Under the pieces are notes generated by a model. The model saw only the letters and a list, made by a program, of their open reading frames with translations. It was not told the origin of the DNA and ran no database searches. DNA of 31,180 nt from a virus. The translations under genes were made by a program, and so were the position numbers. Shown one piece after another: positions 1-6,473 of the stretch; the stretch's first letter is position 1, and each line of letters begins with the position of its first letter. Where the stretch lies: positions 1-31,180 of IMG/VR virus record IMGVR_UViG_3300032080_000019; one strand, 5' to 3'.

Positions 1-1
1 G

Positions 2-670
2 TACGAGTGGCACCAGAAGCAGGGGCGCCACCCGGACGCCGCGCTGGGCCTGTCGAAGAAGGCATGGCTTACTTGCGAGTCGTTCAAGCTGGGCTGGCGC
101 GACGCCCACCAGAGCGTGGTGCAGCTGTGGCGCGACCTCGACGCGGCGGTGCGTAGCGCTATCACCCGGCCGGGCGAGACGTTCATCGTTGGCGTGCTGC
201 GCGTGCGGCGGGATGGCGCCTGGCTGCGGATCGTCTTGCCATCGGGCCGGGCACTGTGCTACCCCTCGCCGGCGCTGGTGCCGGAGAAGAAAAAGCGCAA
301 GCTGGCCGAGTGGGAAGCCGACGAGGCGGCGATCGCCGAGGAAGACACCGGCCGCACCGTGATTACCTACATGGGCGTCAATCAGTATAGCCGCAAGTGG
401 GACCGGCTCACGACCTACGGCGGCAAGCTGGTGGAGAACGTCACCCAGGCCGTGGCGCGCGACGTCATGGCGGCGAACATGCCGGCGATCGAGGCCGAGA
501 TGTACGAGATCGTGCTAACTGTTCATGACGAAATAATCTGCGAGGCGCCCGATCATACCGACTGGAACCACGAACACCTGGCGTCGCTCATGGCCACGGT
601 GCCGGAGTGGGCCAAGGGGTTGCCGCTGGCCGCTGCGGGCTTCGAAGCAACAAGGTACAGAAAAGACTAG
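2..670 (+). CDS. Family A DNA polymerase, C-terminal part (5' end outside window)
   Basis: This is the last 222 residues of a phage PolA-type DNA polymerase; the reading frame is open from the first bases of the window, so the gene starts upstream. The polymerase motif C, VHDE (His-Asp-Glu at visible residues 175-177), is present; its acidic residues bind the catalytic metals. Just before it the segment TYGGKLVENVTQAVARDVM matches the conserved helix found ahead of motif C in phage family A polymerases. The protein would replicate the phage genome and presumably works with the helicase and VRR-NUC nuclease downstream. The stop at 668-670 abuts a promoter. Family assignment is firm; the exonuclease part and motif A cannot be judged from this fragment. 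Confidence 0.93.
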   Translation, partial: YEWHQKQGRHPDAALGLSKKAWLTCESFKLGWRDAHQSVVQLWRDLDAAVRSAITRPGETFIVGVLRVRRDGAWLRIVLPSGRALCYPSPALVPEKKKRKLAEWEADEAAIAEEDTGRTVITYMGVNQYSRKWDRLTTYGGKLVENVTQAVARDVMAANMPAIEAEMYEIVLTVHDEIICEAPDHTDWNHEHLASLMATVPEWAKGLPLAAAGFEATRYRKD

Positions 671-703
671 TATAGGCTGGTACTTGTGCTATTATACGTA
701 CAT
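671..703 (+). promoter_or_regulatory. Extended -10 promoter P1
   Basis: A TGC-TATTAT extended -10 element lies at 687-695, directly after the polymerase stop. No good -35 hexamer is visible at the usual distance, which fits extended -10 promoters. The 33-base block is 26/33 identical to the block at 3306-3338, which argues that both are genuine phage promoters. It would drive the genes from 728 to 3295. Confidence 0.6.
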
Positions 704-706
704 ACC

Positions 707-720
707 AACCCCTCTCGGAG
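707..720 (+). promoter_or_regulatory. Leader/RBS motif AACCCCTCTCG, copy 1
   Basis: The 11-base string AACCCCTCTCG (707-717) is followed by GAG and precedes the ATG at 728. The same string occurs at 1423-1433 ahead of another start codon, and a close variant precedes the tail chaperone start on the other strand (17979-17990). Confidence 0.45.
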
Positions 721-727
721 ATCCAAA

Positions 728-823
728 ATGATTACCGAACGCCTTCTTGTTGCCACCCTGGCCGTTCTCGTGCCGATCATCGCCGCCGGCCTCTTGACAA
801 TCATCGTACTGGAATTCCAATGA
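728..823 (+). CDS. 31-residue single-span membrane peptide
   Basis: A tiny reading frame starting MITERLLVATLAVL and made almost wholly of one hydrophobic helix (about residues 5-28). It starts 8 bases after a GGAG ribosome-binding site in the leader behind promoter P1, and its stop overlaps the start of the next gene (ATGA at 820-823), so the two are probably translationally coupled. No family is recognised. It may be a membrane regulator or partner of the next small membrane protein. The leader and coupling make it more credible than a random short frame. Confidence 0.55.
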   Translation: MITERLLVATLAVLVPIIAAGLLTIIVLEFQ

Positions 824-1023
824 TTTTTCTTACCTTATGGGCCCTGGGCAGCGCCGGGTGCTTCGTCGCCGTGGTGGTTATGCTTCGCGCCATGCGCGAG
901 TTCCCTGGGACAGCCGGACTTGCCATTCCGCTGGCGGCCCTGGGCGTATTTCCCCCGCCCGTAAATTTGCTGGCCCTGGCCGGCGCTGTTTGGATTATTC
1001 GTCAGGATAGAAAGGGCCGTTGA
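820..1023 (+). CDS. Small two-span membrane protein
   Basis: A 67-residue protein with two hydrophobic segments (about residues 2-23 and 32-60) and a basic C-terminus ending RQDRKGR, predicting an inner-membrane hairpin with the tail in the cytoplasm. It overlaps the 31-residue membrane peptide upstream by ATGA and is followed after one base by the VRR-NUC gene. No family is recognised. As the second gene behind promoter P1 it could act early on the host envelope, but that is only position-based inference. Confidence 0.6.
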   Translation: MIFLTLWALGSAGCFVAVVVMLRAMREFPGTAGLAIPLAALGVFPPPVNLLALAGAVWIIRQDRKGR

Positions 1024-1024
1024 A

Positions 1025-1414
1025 ATGATCCTCCCCCACGAAATCCCCAAGTTCCTGCCGGATGCGCCCAAGCCGCGCAAGGCCAAAGAAATCCGCGAGC
1101 GCGACGTCGAAGCGTATATGGTCAAGCGCGTCAAGGCCCTGGGCGGCGAGTGCCGCAAGGTGAAATGGATCGGCCGCACCGGGGCGCCGGATCGACTGGT
1201 GATGCTGCCGGGGCACCGTTGGCTGGAAGATACCGTCCACCCGGCCCGCAAGATGCAACGAGAGTCTCCAGGCCGCACCATCTGGATCGAGCTAAAGGCC
1301 CCCGGCGTGCCGCCCAAGGCCCACCAACTGCGCGAGCACGAACGCATGCGCAAGATGGGCCAGCGAGTGGAAGTGGTGGACAGTTTCGAACGCGTCGACG
1401 AAGTGCTGCAATAG
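1025..1414 (+). CDS. VRR-NUC domain nuclease
   Basis: A 129-residue stand-alone VRR-NUC protein of the PD-(D/E)XK superfamily. The catalytic signature is visible as GAPD (Pro55-Asp56), the ELK triplet (Glu89, Lys91) in IWIELKAPG, and Gln101 in a following helix; an upstream acidic residue is Glu29. Phage VRR-NUC proteins commonly sit beside an SNF2-type helicase, as here (helicase at 1916). They are thought to cut structured DNA during replication or recombination. The length is normal for the stand-alone phage form. Activity on particular structures is inferred from the family. Confidence 0.88.
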   Translation: MILPHEIPKFLPDAPKPRKAKEIRERDVEAYMVKRVKALGGECRKVKWIGRTGAPDRLVMLPGHRWLEDTVHPARKMQRESPGRTIWIELKAPGVPPKAHQLREHERMRKMGQRVEVVDSFERVDEVLQ

Positions 1415-1426
1415 CCAATAACAACC

Positions 1427-1438
1427 CCTCTCGAAAGG
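1427..1438 (+). promoter_or_regulatory. Leader/RBS motif CCTCTCGAAAGG, copy 2
   Basis: The near-palindromic 12-mer CCTCTCGAAAGG contains the AAAGG Shine-Dalgarno core 8 bases before the ATG at 1447. The identical 12-mer occurs on the - strand ahead of the tail chaperone gene and, on the + strand, at 18018-18029. Confidence 0.6.
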
Positions 1439-1446
1439 AAACGATC

Positions 1447-1644
1447 ATGGAACACGTCGATGATGTAACCCAGGCATTTAACACGATCCACGAGAACATG
1501 CGCGGCCTGCGCCGGCAGAACATCGACCTGCGCAAGCAGGTGGAGCAGGCCAAGGCGTCCCAGGCGATCGCCGAGCAGGAGCGCGACGACGCCCTCAAGC
1601 TGCTGAACCAGATGCGCGCCCAGCGCCAGCGGGTGACGGCATGA
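1447..1644 (+). CDS. Small coiled-coil protein
   Basis: A 65-residue, highly charged helical protein; residues 12-60 have heptad-like spacing of Leu, Ile and Met with many Gln, Glu and Arg, so a coiled coil is likely. The ATG at 1447 has a clear AAAGG site in the CCTCTCGAAAGG leader. The stop overlaps the start of the next gene (ATGA at 1641-1644). No family is recognised. It may pair with the coiled-coil product of the next gene. Confidence 0.7.
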   Translation: MEHVDDVTQAFNTIHENMRGLRRQNIDLRKQVEQAKASQAIAEQERDDALKLLNQMRAQRQRVTA

Positions 1645-1919
1645 ACGAGCAATGGCTGGCGCTGGCGGCGCAGATCGCCGCCCTGAATGCCCAGGTGCAC
1701 ACGCTCACGGCCGAGCGCGATATGCTGGCCGACCAGCTGCGCCAGCGCACCGCGGCGTACGATGTGCTCCTGGCCGGCGCGGAGGTGCTGAAGCAAGAGA
1801 TCGGCCTGGCCAACGCCGTGCACGCGCTGCATGATGCCCAACAATCCGCCGGCGTGCTCGTGACGAACGTTCAGTTCGTTGACCACGTGCCGCTGGTCAC
1901 TATCAAGGACGTATCTTGA
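1641..1919 (+). CDS. Coiled-coil protein upstream of helicase
   Basis: A 92-residue protein whose first 60 residues form a long amphipathic helix (AQIAALNAQVHTLTAERDML and onward), typical of a leucine-rich coiled coil; the last 25 residues look like a short beta segment. It overlaps the previous coiled-coil gene by 4 bases and the TTG start of the helicase by 4 bases (TTGA at 1916-1919), so all three are likely coupled. It may be an accessory subunit of the replication proteins, but nothing specific is recognised. Confidence 0.7.
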   Translation: MNEQWLALAAQIAALNAQVHTLTAERDMLADQLRQRTAAYDVLLAGAEVLKQEIGLANAVHALHDAQQSAGVLVTNVQFVDHVPLVTIKDVS

Positions 1920-3295
1920 GCCAAGTATTCACCCCGCGCCCGTACGGCCGCCTTATCACCGACCACATGCTCGATATCGACCGCGGCGCAGTATGGGCCG
2001 GCATGGGGATGGGCAAGACCGTCTCCACGCTCAACGCCATCGACGTGCGTCAGGCGATCGACAACCGCCCGGTGCTGGTCCTGGCGCCGCTCCGGGTGGC
2101 GCGCTCCACCTGGCCGGACGAGGCGCGCAAGTGGGCCCACCTCCGGCACCTGTCGGTGATGCCGATCGTGGGCAGCGAGCGTGAACGGATCGCCGCGCTG
2201 AAGTACGACGCCAATATCTACACCACCAACTACGAGCAAATCCCGTGGCTCGTCGAGCACTACGCCAAGCGCGCGTGGCCGTTCCGCGCGGTGGTGTGCG
2301 ACGAGTCGACGAAGCTCAAGGGCTTCCGGTTGAAGCAGGGCACGCAGCGCGCCAAGGCACTGGCCCAGGTGGCCCACTGCAAGGTGGACATGTTCCACGA
2401 ACTGACCGGCACGCCCTCGCCCAACGGCCTGGCCGACTTGTGGGGGCAGATCTGGTTCCTGGACAAGGGCGAACGCCTCGGCAAGAACTTCACCGCGTTC
2501 CGCGATCGGTGGTTCAACCAGTCGTACGACGGCTACGGTATGACGCCGAAGGAATACGCCCAGGAGCAGATACAACGCGCGCTGCGCGACCTGTGCATCA
2601 CCATCGACGCCAAGGACTGGTTCGATCTGCGCGAGCCCGTGGTGCACAACATTTACGTCGACCTGCCGGCCAAGGCCCGGGCGAAGTACGAGGACATGGA
2701 GAAGCGCATGTTCATGGAATTGTCCGGCCACGAGGTGGAAGCGTTCGGCGCGGCGGCGCGCACCGTGAAGTGCCTGCAACTGGCGAACGGCGCGGCCTAC
2801 GTGGGTGAGACGAGCCAGGAGTGGGTGGAGGTGCACGACGCCAAGCTCGACGCGCTCGACGAGATCATCGAGGAGGCCGCCGGCATGCCGGTGCTGGTTG
2901 CCTACAACTTCAAGTCGGACCTGGCCCGGCTGGCCAAGGCGTTTCCCAAGGGCCGCCAGCTCGACGCGGACCCGCAGACGATCGTGGACTGGAACGCCGG
3001 CCGCATCCCGGTGCTGTTCGCCCATCCGGCCAGTGCAGGCCACGGCCTGAACCTGCAGGACGGCGGGAACATTCTGGTGTTCTTCGGTCACGACTGGAAC
3101 CTCGAGAACCGGCTGCAGATCATCGAGCGGATCGGCCCCACCCGCCAGATGCAGGCCGGCCACGACCGATCGATGTTTATCTACAACATCATCGCAAAGG
3201 ACACCGTTGACGAGATGGTGATCGAGCGGGTGAACACGAAGCGCGAGGTGCAGGACATCTTGCTGGATGCGATGAAAATCAAAGGGTACCGCTAA
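1916..3295 (+). CDS. SNF2-type DNA helicase/translocase
   Basis: A 459-residue superfamily 2 ATPase of the phage SNF2/DEAD group. Motif I (Walker A) is GMGMGKT at residues 29-35, motif II is DEST at 129-132, and motif III is LTGTPSPN at 163-170, all typical of SNF2-like phage helicases. A motif VI-like segment, RIGPTRQMQAGHDR, lies near residue 400; the usual SNF2 form is closer to RxxRxGQ, so this is slightly divergent. The TTG start at 1916 follows AAGGACG and overlaps the previous stop, which favours it over internal ATGs. With the VRR-NUC nuclease and polymerase it forms the replication/recombination set. Family is confident; direction and substrate are not visible. Confidence 0.92.
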   Translation: MSQVFTPRPYGRLITDHMLDIDRGAVWAGMGMGKTVSTLNAIDVRQAIDNRPVLVLAPLRVARSTWPDEARKWAHLRHLSVMPIVGSERERIAALKYDANIYTTNYEQIPWLVEHYAKRAWPFRAVVCDESTKLKGFRLKQGTQRAKALAQVAHCKVDMFHELTGTPSPNGLADLWGQIWFLDKGERLGKNFTAFRDRWFNQSYDGYGMTPKEYAQEQIQRALRDLCITIDAKDWFDLREPVVHNIYVDLPAKARAKYEDMEKRMFMELSGHEVEAFGAAARTVKCLQLANGAAYVGETSQEWVEVHDAKLDALDEIIEEAAGMPVLVAYNFKSDLARLAKAFPKGRQLDADPQTIVDWNAGRIPVLFAHPASAGHGLNLQDGGNILVFFGHDWNLENRLQIIERIGPTRQMQAGHDRSMFIYNIIAKDTVDEMVIERVNTKREVQDILLDAMKIKGYR

Positions 3296-3302
3296 AAAGT
3301 GC

Positions 3303-3338
3303 TTGCATAGGCTTTGGCTTATGCTATTATACGTTCAT
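3303..3338 (+). promoter_or_regulatory. Extended -10 promoter P2
   Basis: A TTGCAT -35 (3303-3308), a 16-base spacer ending in TGC and a TATTAT -10 (3325-3330) make a good sigma-70-type extended promoter. Block 3306-3338 matches promoter P1 at 26 of 33 bases. It lies just after the helicase stop and drives the PP-loop protein and probably the small genes after it. Confidence 0.72.
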
Positions 3339-3340
3339 GG

Positions 3341-3359
3341 GCAGCGCACATGGCGCTGC
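3341..3359 (+). promoter_or_regulatory. 5' leader hairpin after P2
   Basis: GCAGCGC (3341-3347) and GCGCTGC (3353-3359) form a perfect 7-bp stem with a 5-base loop. It starts about 10 bases after the -10 element, so the transcript would begin with this hairpin. 5' end protection of the mRNA is a plausible role. Confidence 0.5.
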
Positions 3360-3377
3360 GGAAACCGGAGATACGAC

Positions 3378-4172
3378 GTGAAAGTTAAAAACTGCCCCTC
3401 CTGCGCGGATCGCCACGAAGGCGAGTTTCCTTGCAATTGCGAAGCTTGCGGGGAACTTATCGTGGCTGACCCGCTGCACGTAGTTGGCCTGAGTGGTGGC
3501 AAGGATTCGACGGCGCTGGCGTTGCGCCTCGTTGAAGTCGAACCGCGCGAATACACTTTCATTTGCAACACCACCGGCAACGAATTGCCCGAGATGCTGG
3601 ACCACTGGAAGCGGCTCGAGGATATGCTCGGCACCGAGATCGTCCAGGTGCGGGCGCACACGGATCTCGAGGGCCTGATCGCCGAGCAGAACATGCTGCC
3701 CAACGTGTTCGCCAGGTGGTGTACGCGCATCCTGAAAATCGAGCCTACCATCGCATTTATGGAAAGCCTACCGGACGACTCTACTCTGTATGTCGGTCTG
3801 CGAGCCGATGAAGAAGTGCGCCGCGGCATCTACGGCGAGGATATGAAAATCCGTTTCCCAATGCGTGAATGGGGGTGGAAAGAGGAAGACGTCTGGAAGT
3901 ACCTCGATTCTCGCGGCGTCTGTATCCCCGAGCGCACCGACTGCGCGTGGTGCCCTTACCAACGCCTCGGCGAATGGCGCAGCCTGCATCAGAAATACCC
4001 GGTCATCTACATGCGCGGCGCCGAGATCGAACGCGAGCAGGGCCACACTTTCCGCTCGCCAGGGCGAGACACCTGGCCCGCTGACCTTGATTCACTGGCC
4101 AAGGAATTCGATAGTGGCCGCAAGCTGCGAGAGTTCAAGCGGGCCACTACCTGCCGCGTCTGTTCGTTGTAA
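3378..4172 (+). CDS. PP-loop ATPase of the PAPS reductase / DndC-like family
   Basis: A 264-residue protein with the PP-loop SGGKDS at residues 39-44, which activates a substrate by adenylation, and a GLRADEEVRR segment (139-149) typical of the PAPS reductase/DndC fold. Cysteines cluster unusually: C6, C9, C19, C21 and C24 in an N-terminal zinc-finger-like stretch, C115 in ARWCTRILK, C182, a CAWC pair (C189/C192), and a terminal CRVC pair (C259/C262). C115 plus C189/C192 could hold an iron-sulfur cluster as in relatives. The GTG at 3378 is chosen because it has GGAG at 3367-3370 and because any longer start would overlap promoter P2. True sulfate reduction is unlikely in a phage; nucleic-acid sulfur or base modification is an alternative, not proven here. 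Confidence 0.82.
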   Translation: MKVKNCPSCADRHEGEFPCNCEACGELIVADPLHVVGLSGGKDSTALALRLVEVEPREYTFICNTTGNELPEMLDHWKRLEDMLGTEIVQVRAHTDLEGLIAEQNMLPNVFARWCTRILKIEPTIAFMESLPDDSTLYVGLRADEEVRRGIYGEDMKIRFPMREWGWKEEDVWKYLDSRGVCIPERTDCAWCPYQRLGEWRSLHQKYPVIYMRGAEIEREQGHTFRSPGRDTWPADLDSLAKEFDSGRKLREFKRATTCRVCSL

Positions 4173-4179
4173 CAACCCC

Positions 4180-4195
4180 GCGCCCTTCGGGGCGC
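4180..4195 (+). terminator. UUCG-loop hairpin after PP-loop gene
   Basis: GCGCCC-TTCG-GGGCGC is a perfect 6-bp stem closed by a TTCG tetraloop, 7 bases after the stop. No T-run follows, so it is more likely an mRNA-stabilising or partial termination hairpin than a full intrinsic terminator. Confidence 0.5.
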
Positions 4196-4213
4196 ATCAC
4201 CTGGAGTATGAAA

Positions 4214-4375
4214 ATGGCGATCGACTACAAGCACCTTCTCGAGCAGTATATGCGCCTTGTCGTATCGTGCGAGGGCATAACGTTTTTGGACAGCACGGAC
4301 TATGAACACACGCTGTCGGACGAAGAACAAACCCAGCTTGAAGAGGTGGCGCGGGCCATCGGCTTCGGCGATTAA
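4214..4375 (+). CDS. 53-residue acidic protein of unknown function
   Basis: A small, Asp/Glu-rich protein beginning MAIDYKHLLEQYMRLVV and ending in AIGFGD. The ATG at 4214 is favoured over the in-frame ATG at 4208 because GGAG (4203-4206) is then 7 bases away. The ribosome-binding region GGAGTATGAAAATGG is nearly repeated (GGAGTATTAAAATGG) at the next gene. No family is recognised; acidic small early proteins sometimes bind host enzymes, but nothing here shows that. Confidence 0.65.
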   Translation: MAIDYKHLLEQYMRLVVSCEGITFLDSTDYEHTLSDEEQTQLEEVARAIGFGD

Positions 4376-4394
4376 ACTACTCAGGAGTATTAAA

Positions 4395-4589
4395 ATGGAA
4401 TCGTTCATCTGGCTGGCCGTGGTGGTCATCCTCTATCTTATCCCGACGTGGTGGGCGGTTCCCGGCCGCCGCGGCTCGGTGTTCGTCACCAACTTGCTGT
4501 TCGGCTGGACCGTACTGGGCTGGGGCATCGCGCTGATCATGGCCATCCGCAGCCGCGAGCAGGCGGCAGAAAAGAAAGGGGGTGTGTGA
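4395..4589 (+). CDS. Superinfection immunity protein (T4 Imm-like family)
   Basis: A 64-residue membrane protein with two hydrophobic helices (about residues 3-22 and 28-50). The second contains VTNLLFGWTVLGWGIALIMA, which matches the hallmark N-L-x-x-G-W-T-x-x-G-W-x-x-A-L pattern of the superinfection immunity family typified by phage T4 Imm. In T4, Imm sits in the inner membrane and blocks DNA injection by related phages. The ATG at 4395 has GGAG 7 bases upstream; the stop overlaps the next ATG (TGATG). It sits in a run of tiny accessory genes, as expected for such a function. Members also occur outside phages, so exclusion activity is inferred. Confidence 0.7.
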   Translation: MESFIWLAVVVILYLIPTWWAVPGRRGSVFVTNLLFGWTVLGWGIALIMAIRSREQAAEKKGGV

Positions 4590-4783
4590 TGCGAGTTCGA
4601 ATAACGCCGGACCCAATCACAGATCAAACGAGGGATCAGCGCCGCGAAGCCCTCGCCCGCGATCTGCTCCTCAAGCTGGTGGAAAGCCACCCGCACGATC
4701 AGGAATACAACGTGCGCGCCGCGGTGGAGTACACCGATGCGCTGCTCGCCAAGCTGGAGGAACCATGCGACCCAACGAAATGA
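4589..4783 (+). CDS. 64-residue helical protein of unknown function
   Basis: A small charged protein (MRVRITPDPITDQTRDQRRE at its start) with a predicted helical middle (LARDLLLKLVESH and AAVEYTDALLAKLEE). The ATG overlaps the TGA of the immunity protein gene and lies after a GGGGGT-rich stretch that can serve as ribosome-binding site. Its 3' end overlaps the next gene by 19 bases in another frame. No family recognised. Confidence 0.6.
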   Translation: MRVRITPDPITDQTRDQRREALARDLLLKLVESHPHDQEYNVRAAVEYTDALLAKLEEPCDPTK

Positions 4784-4929
4784 GCATCGGCAAGCGCATC
4801 GTTAGCGCTGAAGAGGCTCGGCGCCGTGCCGAGGACCAGGAGCGGATGATGGAAGCGCTCGAGCGCCGCCGGGATCAGGAAGAAATGCGGCGCCAGCTCG
4901 GGCCGACCGGCAAGGAGAAGACGCGATGA
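4765..4929 (+). CDS. 54-residue highly charged helical protein
   Basis: An Arg/Glu-rich protein with a single long predicted helix (AEEARRRAEDQERMMEALER and onward). The ATG at 4765 follows GGAGG by 4 bases; an alternative ATG at 4780 would drop five residues. The stop overlaps the next start (ATGA at 4926-4929). No family is recognised; it resembles small coiled-coil phage proteins. Confidence 0.6.
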   Translation: MRPNEMSIGKRIVSAEEARRRAEDQERMMEALERRRDQEEMRRQLGPTGKEKTR

Positions 4930-5102
4930 GCGCCGATGACCCGGGCTACCCGGAAACCATACCCTGCCCGAAGTGCGGCGGAGAAATGTATCAAATGGCA
5001 CCATCGACGCCGGACTGCGATGCCGATAAAGACCATTATTGGTGCAATCACTGCGCCGAAGTAGTCTTGTTTGAAGAGTATGACCAGGAGCGGCCCCGGT
5101 GA
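4926..5102 (+). CDS. Small zinc-ribbon protein
   Basis: A 58-residue protein with CPKCGG near residue 13 and CNHC about 25 residues later, a CxxC...CxxC zinc ribbon. The rest is acidic. Such small zinc ribbons are common in phage early regions and can bind nucleic acid or host proteins. It overlaps the genes on both sides by 4 bases (ATGA and GTGA), which supports its being translated. Confidence 0.65.
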   Translation: MSADDPGYPETIPCPKCGGEMYQMAPSTPDCDADKDHYWCNHCAEVVLFEEYDQERPR

Positions 5103-5236
5103 AAATCTACCAATTTGCGCTCATAGTGTTCTTCATTTACGCCGCCCGTACGGACAGCGAAAATACCGCGAAGTTTATGCAGTTTGCCATGTTATTGCTC
5201 GCCGTCGGTTCTTTTATTTACGAGGTCGCCAATTGA
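5099..5236 (+). CDS. 45-residue membrane protein (GTG start)
   Basis: Starts with GTG at 5099, overlapping the zinc-ribbon stop. It has an N-terminal hydrophobic stretch (about residues 3-16) and a second (about 26-42), separated by a short polar loop (ARTDSENTAK), so it probably makes a two-span hairpin in the inner membrane. No family is recognised. Its own stop overlaps the TTG start of the next gene. Confidence 0.5.
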   Translation: MKIYQFALIVFFIYAARTDSENTAKFMQFAMLLLAVGSFIYEVAN

Positions 5237-5370
5237 AACACGACAACAACCCACCATGTTGGCGCGAGGCCAAAGCCTGGGCCGAGGAGCAAGAGGCCGG
5301 CGACTCGGTGGCCGCCTACCTATTAGTTTTCTTCCTGCTGTGCTGGGCGCTGGGCAGCCTTCTCTACTGA
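5233..5370 (+). CDS. 45-residue single-span membrane protein (TTG start)
   Basis: Begins with TTG at 5233 (TTGA overlap with the preceding gene). The first 27 residues are polar and acidic; residues 28-45 form one hydrophobic helix (LLVFFLLCWALGSLLY) reaching the C-terminus, so it may be a tail-anchored membrane protein. Its last 48 bases lie antisense to the end of the i-spanin gene. No family is recognised. Confidence 0.5.
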   Translation: MKHDNNPPCWREAKAWAEEQEAGDSVAAYLLVFFLLCWALGSLLY

Positions 5371-5829
5371 GTCGTACGCCCGGTAACAGGCATTCAACGC
5401 TGCCCGGTGCTCGTCTGCGCGGGCAGCAAGCCCTGCAAGAAATTCCCCATCTGGTCTTGATAGCTCGGCCCCAGTGGAACCCGCGCAAGCGGGGGCGGGC
5501 GCGGGCACTCCACCTGCACCGGCGGGCTTACGATCGGGGCGCTGTTGCAGCCTTGCAATAGCAGCAGCGCTATCGGCACGAATTTTAGCGATTGCATCTG
5601 TCTTCTCCTGCTCAATTATTCCTGCTTTCACCGACAGCGCTTGCTCCTGCGCCCGTGCGATCTTTTCATCATCCGCGCGCACCAGTTGGCGCTGGCGTTC
5701 GGCCTCCGCAGTGTCGGCCACCATCTGGTCAATTTTCGCGCCGAGGCGCGTATGCTCGACAGCGAAGCCGCCGGCAAAGCCAATCACAAGGGCGCCGGCT
5801 GCGATCGGCCAGGTGGGCAGGATGCTCAT
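5323..5829 (-). CDS. Rz-like i-spanin
   Basis: A 168-residue inner-membrane spanin subunit: an N-terminal transmembrane segment (about residues 7-25) followed by a long periplasmic coiled coil (about 28-95, rich in Ala, Glu, Gln and Arg), then a Pro/Ala-rich stretch and a C-terminal helix. With the nested o-spanin it would bridge the inner and outer membranes and fuse them in the last step of lysis. The start overlaps the endolysin stop by ATGA. Its 3' end overlaps the convergent small membrane gene. Confidence 0.88.
   Translation of the reverse strand: MSILPTWPIAAGALVIGFAGGFAVEHTRLGAKIDQMVADTAEAERQRQLVRADDEKIARAQEQALSVKAGIIEQEKTDAIAKIRADSAAAIARLQQRPDRKPAGAGGVPAPAPACAGSTGAELSRPDGEFLAGLAARADEHRAALNACYRAYDSVEKAAQRPAQQEEN
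5394..5597 (-). CDS. Rz1-like o-spanin lipoprotein, nested in the i-spanin gene
   Basis: A 67-residue lipoprotein encoded wholly inside the i-spanin gene in the +1 frame. The lipobox LLQGC puts the lipidated cysteine at residue 17 after a short signal peptide (MQSLKFVPIALLLLQG). The mature part is proline-rich (SPPVQVECPRPPPLARVP), a hallmark of Rz1 proteins. The ATG at 5597 has GGAG 8 bases upstream, better than the upstream TTG at 5615. It would sit in the outer membrane and bind the i-spanin C-terminus. Confidence 0.88.
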   Translation of the reverse strand: MQSLKFVPIALLLLQGCNSAPIVSPPVQVECPRPPPLARVPLGPSYQDQMGNFLQGLLPAQTSTGQR

Positions 5830-6473
5830 GCCAGCACCCGGAGGGCTTGCTCGTAGAGCGATCTACGAGGCTCAAGGCCGTTAACGCCGCCGTTGATCGC
5901 CTTACTGATACGGTCGATCTCGCCGATGTCCGCGAACGCGTTGAGCGACTTGCCGGTGCGGTTCCCCTCCGACCAGAACCACCCGGCCGCCATGGCGCCG
6001 ATCACGGGCTCGAGCAGCCGGTCGGGGTGGTTCACCAGGTCGACGTTCAGGGCCTTGCTGAGGGCGGTGTAGTTGTCGCGCCCGGTCAGCTGGATAGGCC
6101 CGCGGCCCCGGAAGCGCCAGCCGTCGAGGGTTTCCACCCCGCCGTTGCCCATCCTGCCGCCATAGGCAATAGCCGCGATCATGGCCTTGTTCGCCGGGTG
6201 TCCGTCCTCCCCCTCCACCCGGCCGAACTCTTCGGCCAGGATCTTCGGGAAGCGCGCCGGCCATAGCCGATGCAGCGCCGTGGCGGAATAGTTCAGGTTT
6301 TCTTCCAGCGTGCGGAAACCGTTCGACTCGTGCACCAGCTGCGCGAGGAAGGCCGCGGCGCGCGGCGTCGAGTTGATCTTGTGGGCGGCCATCACGCTGA
6401 TAAGCGGGCCCTCCCATTCGCGCGCCCGGTCCTGCGGCACGCCTAGCGCAATCAGTTCCTTGACATCGATCAT
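5826..6473 (-). CDS. GH19 endolysin (chitinase-like muramidase)
   Basis: A 215-residue glycoside hydrolase family 19 protein. Visible family features are AAAFLAQLVHES with the probable general acid Glu49, EENLNYSA near residues 57-64, and FRGRGPIQLTGRDNY near 118. Phage members cleave the glycan strands of peptidoglycan. There is no signal peptide or SAR anchor, so it needs the holin for export. It overlaps the holin stop and the i-spanin start by ATGA, forming a tight lysis cassette. Confidence 0.92.
   Translation of the reverse strand: MIDVKELIALGVPQDRAREWEGPLISVMAAHKINSTPRAAAFLAQLVHESNGFRTLEENLNYSATALHRLWPARFPKILAEEFGRVEGEDGHPANKAMIAAIAYGGRMGNGGVETLDGWRFRGRGPIQLTGRDNYTALSKALNVDLVNHPDRLLEPVIGAMAAGWFWSEGNRTGKSLNAFADIGEIDRISKAINGGVNGLEPRRSLYEQALRVLA

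Noticed and set aside
1871-3163. 430-residue open frame on the - strand
   Set aside because: Antisense to the SNF2 helicase with intact motifs; His/Val/Arg/Leu-rich shadow translation with no recognisable domain.
3303-3377. Longer TTG start for the PP-loop protein
   Set aside because: It would place coding sequence across promoter P2 and the leader hairpin; GTG 3378 has GGAG at proper spacing.
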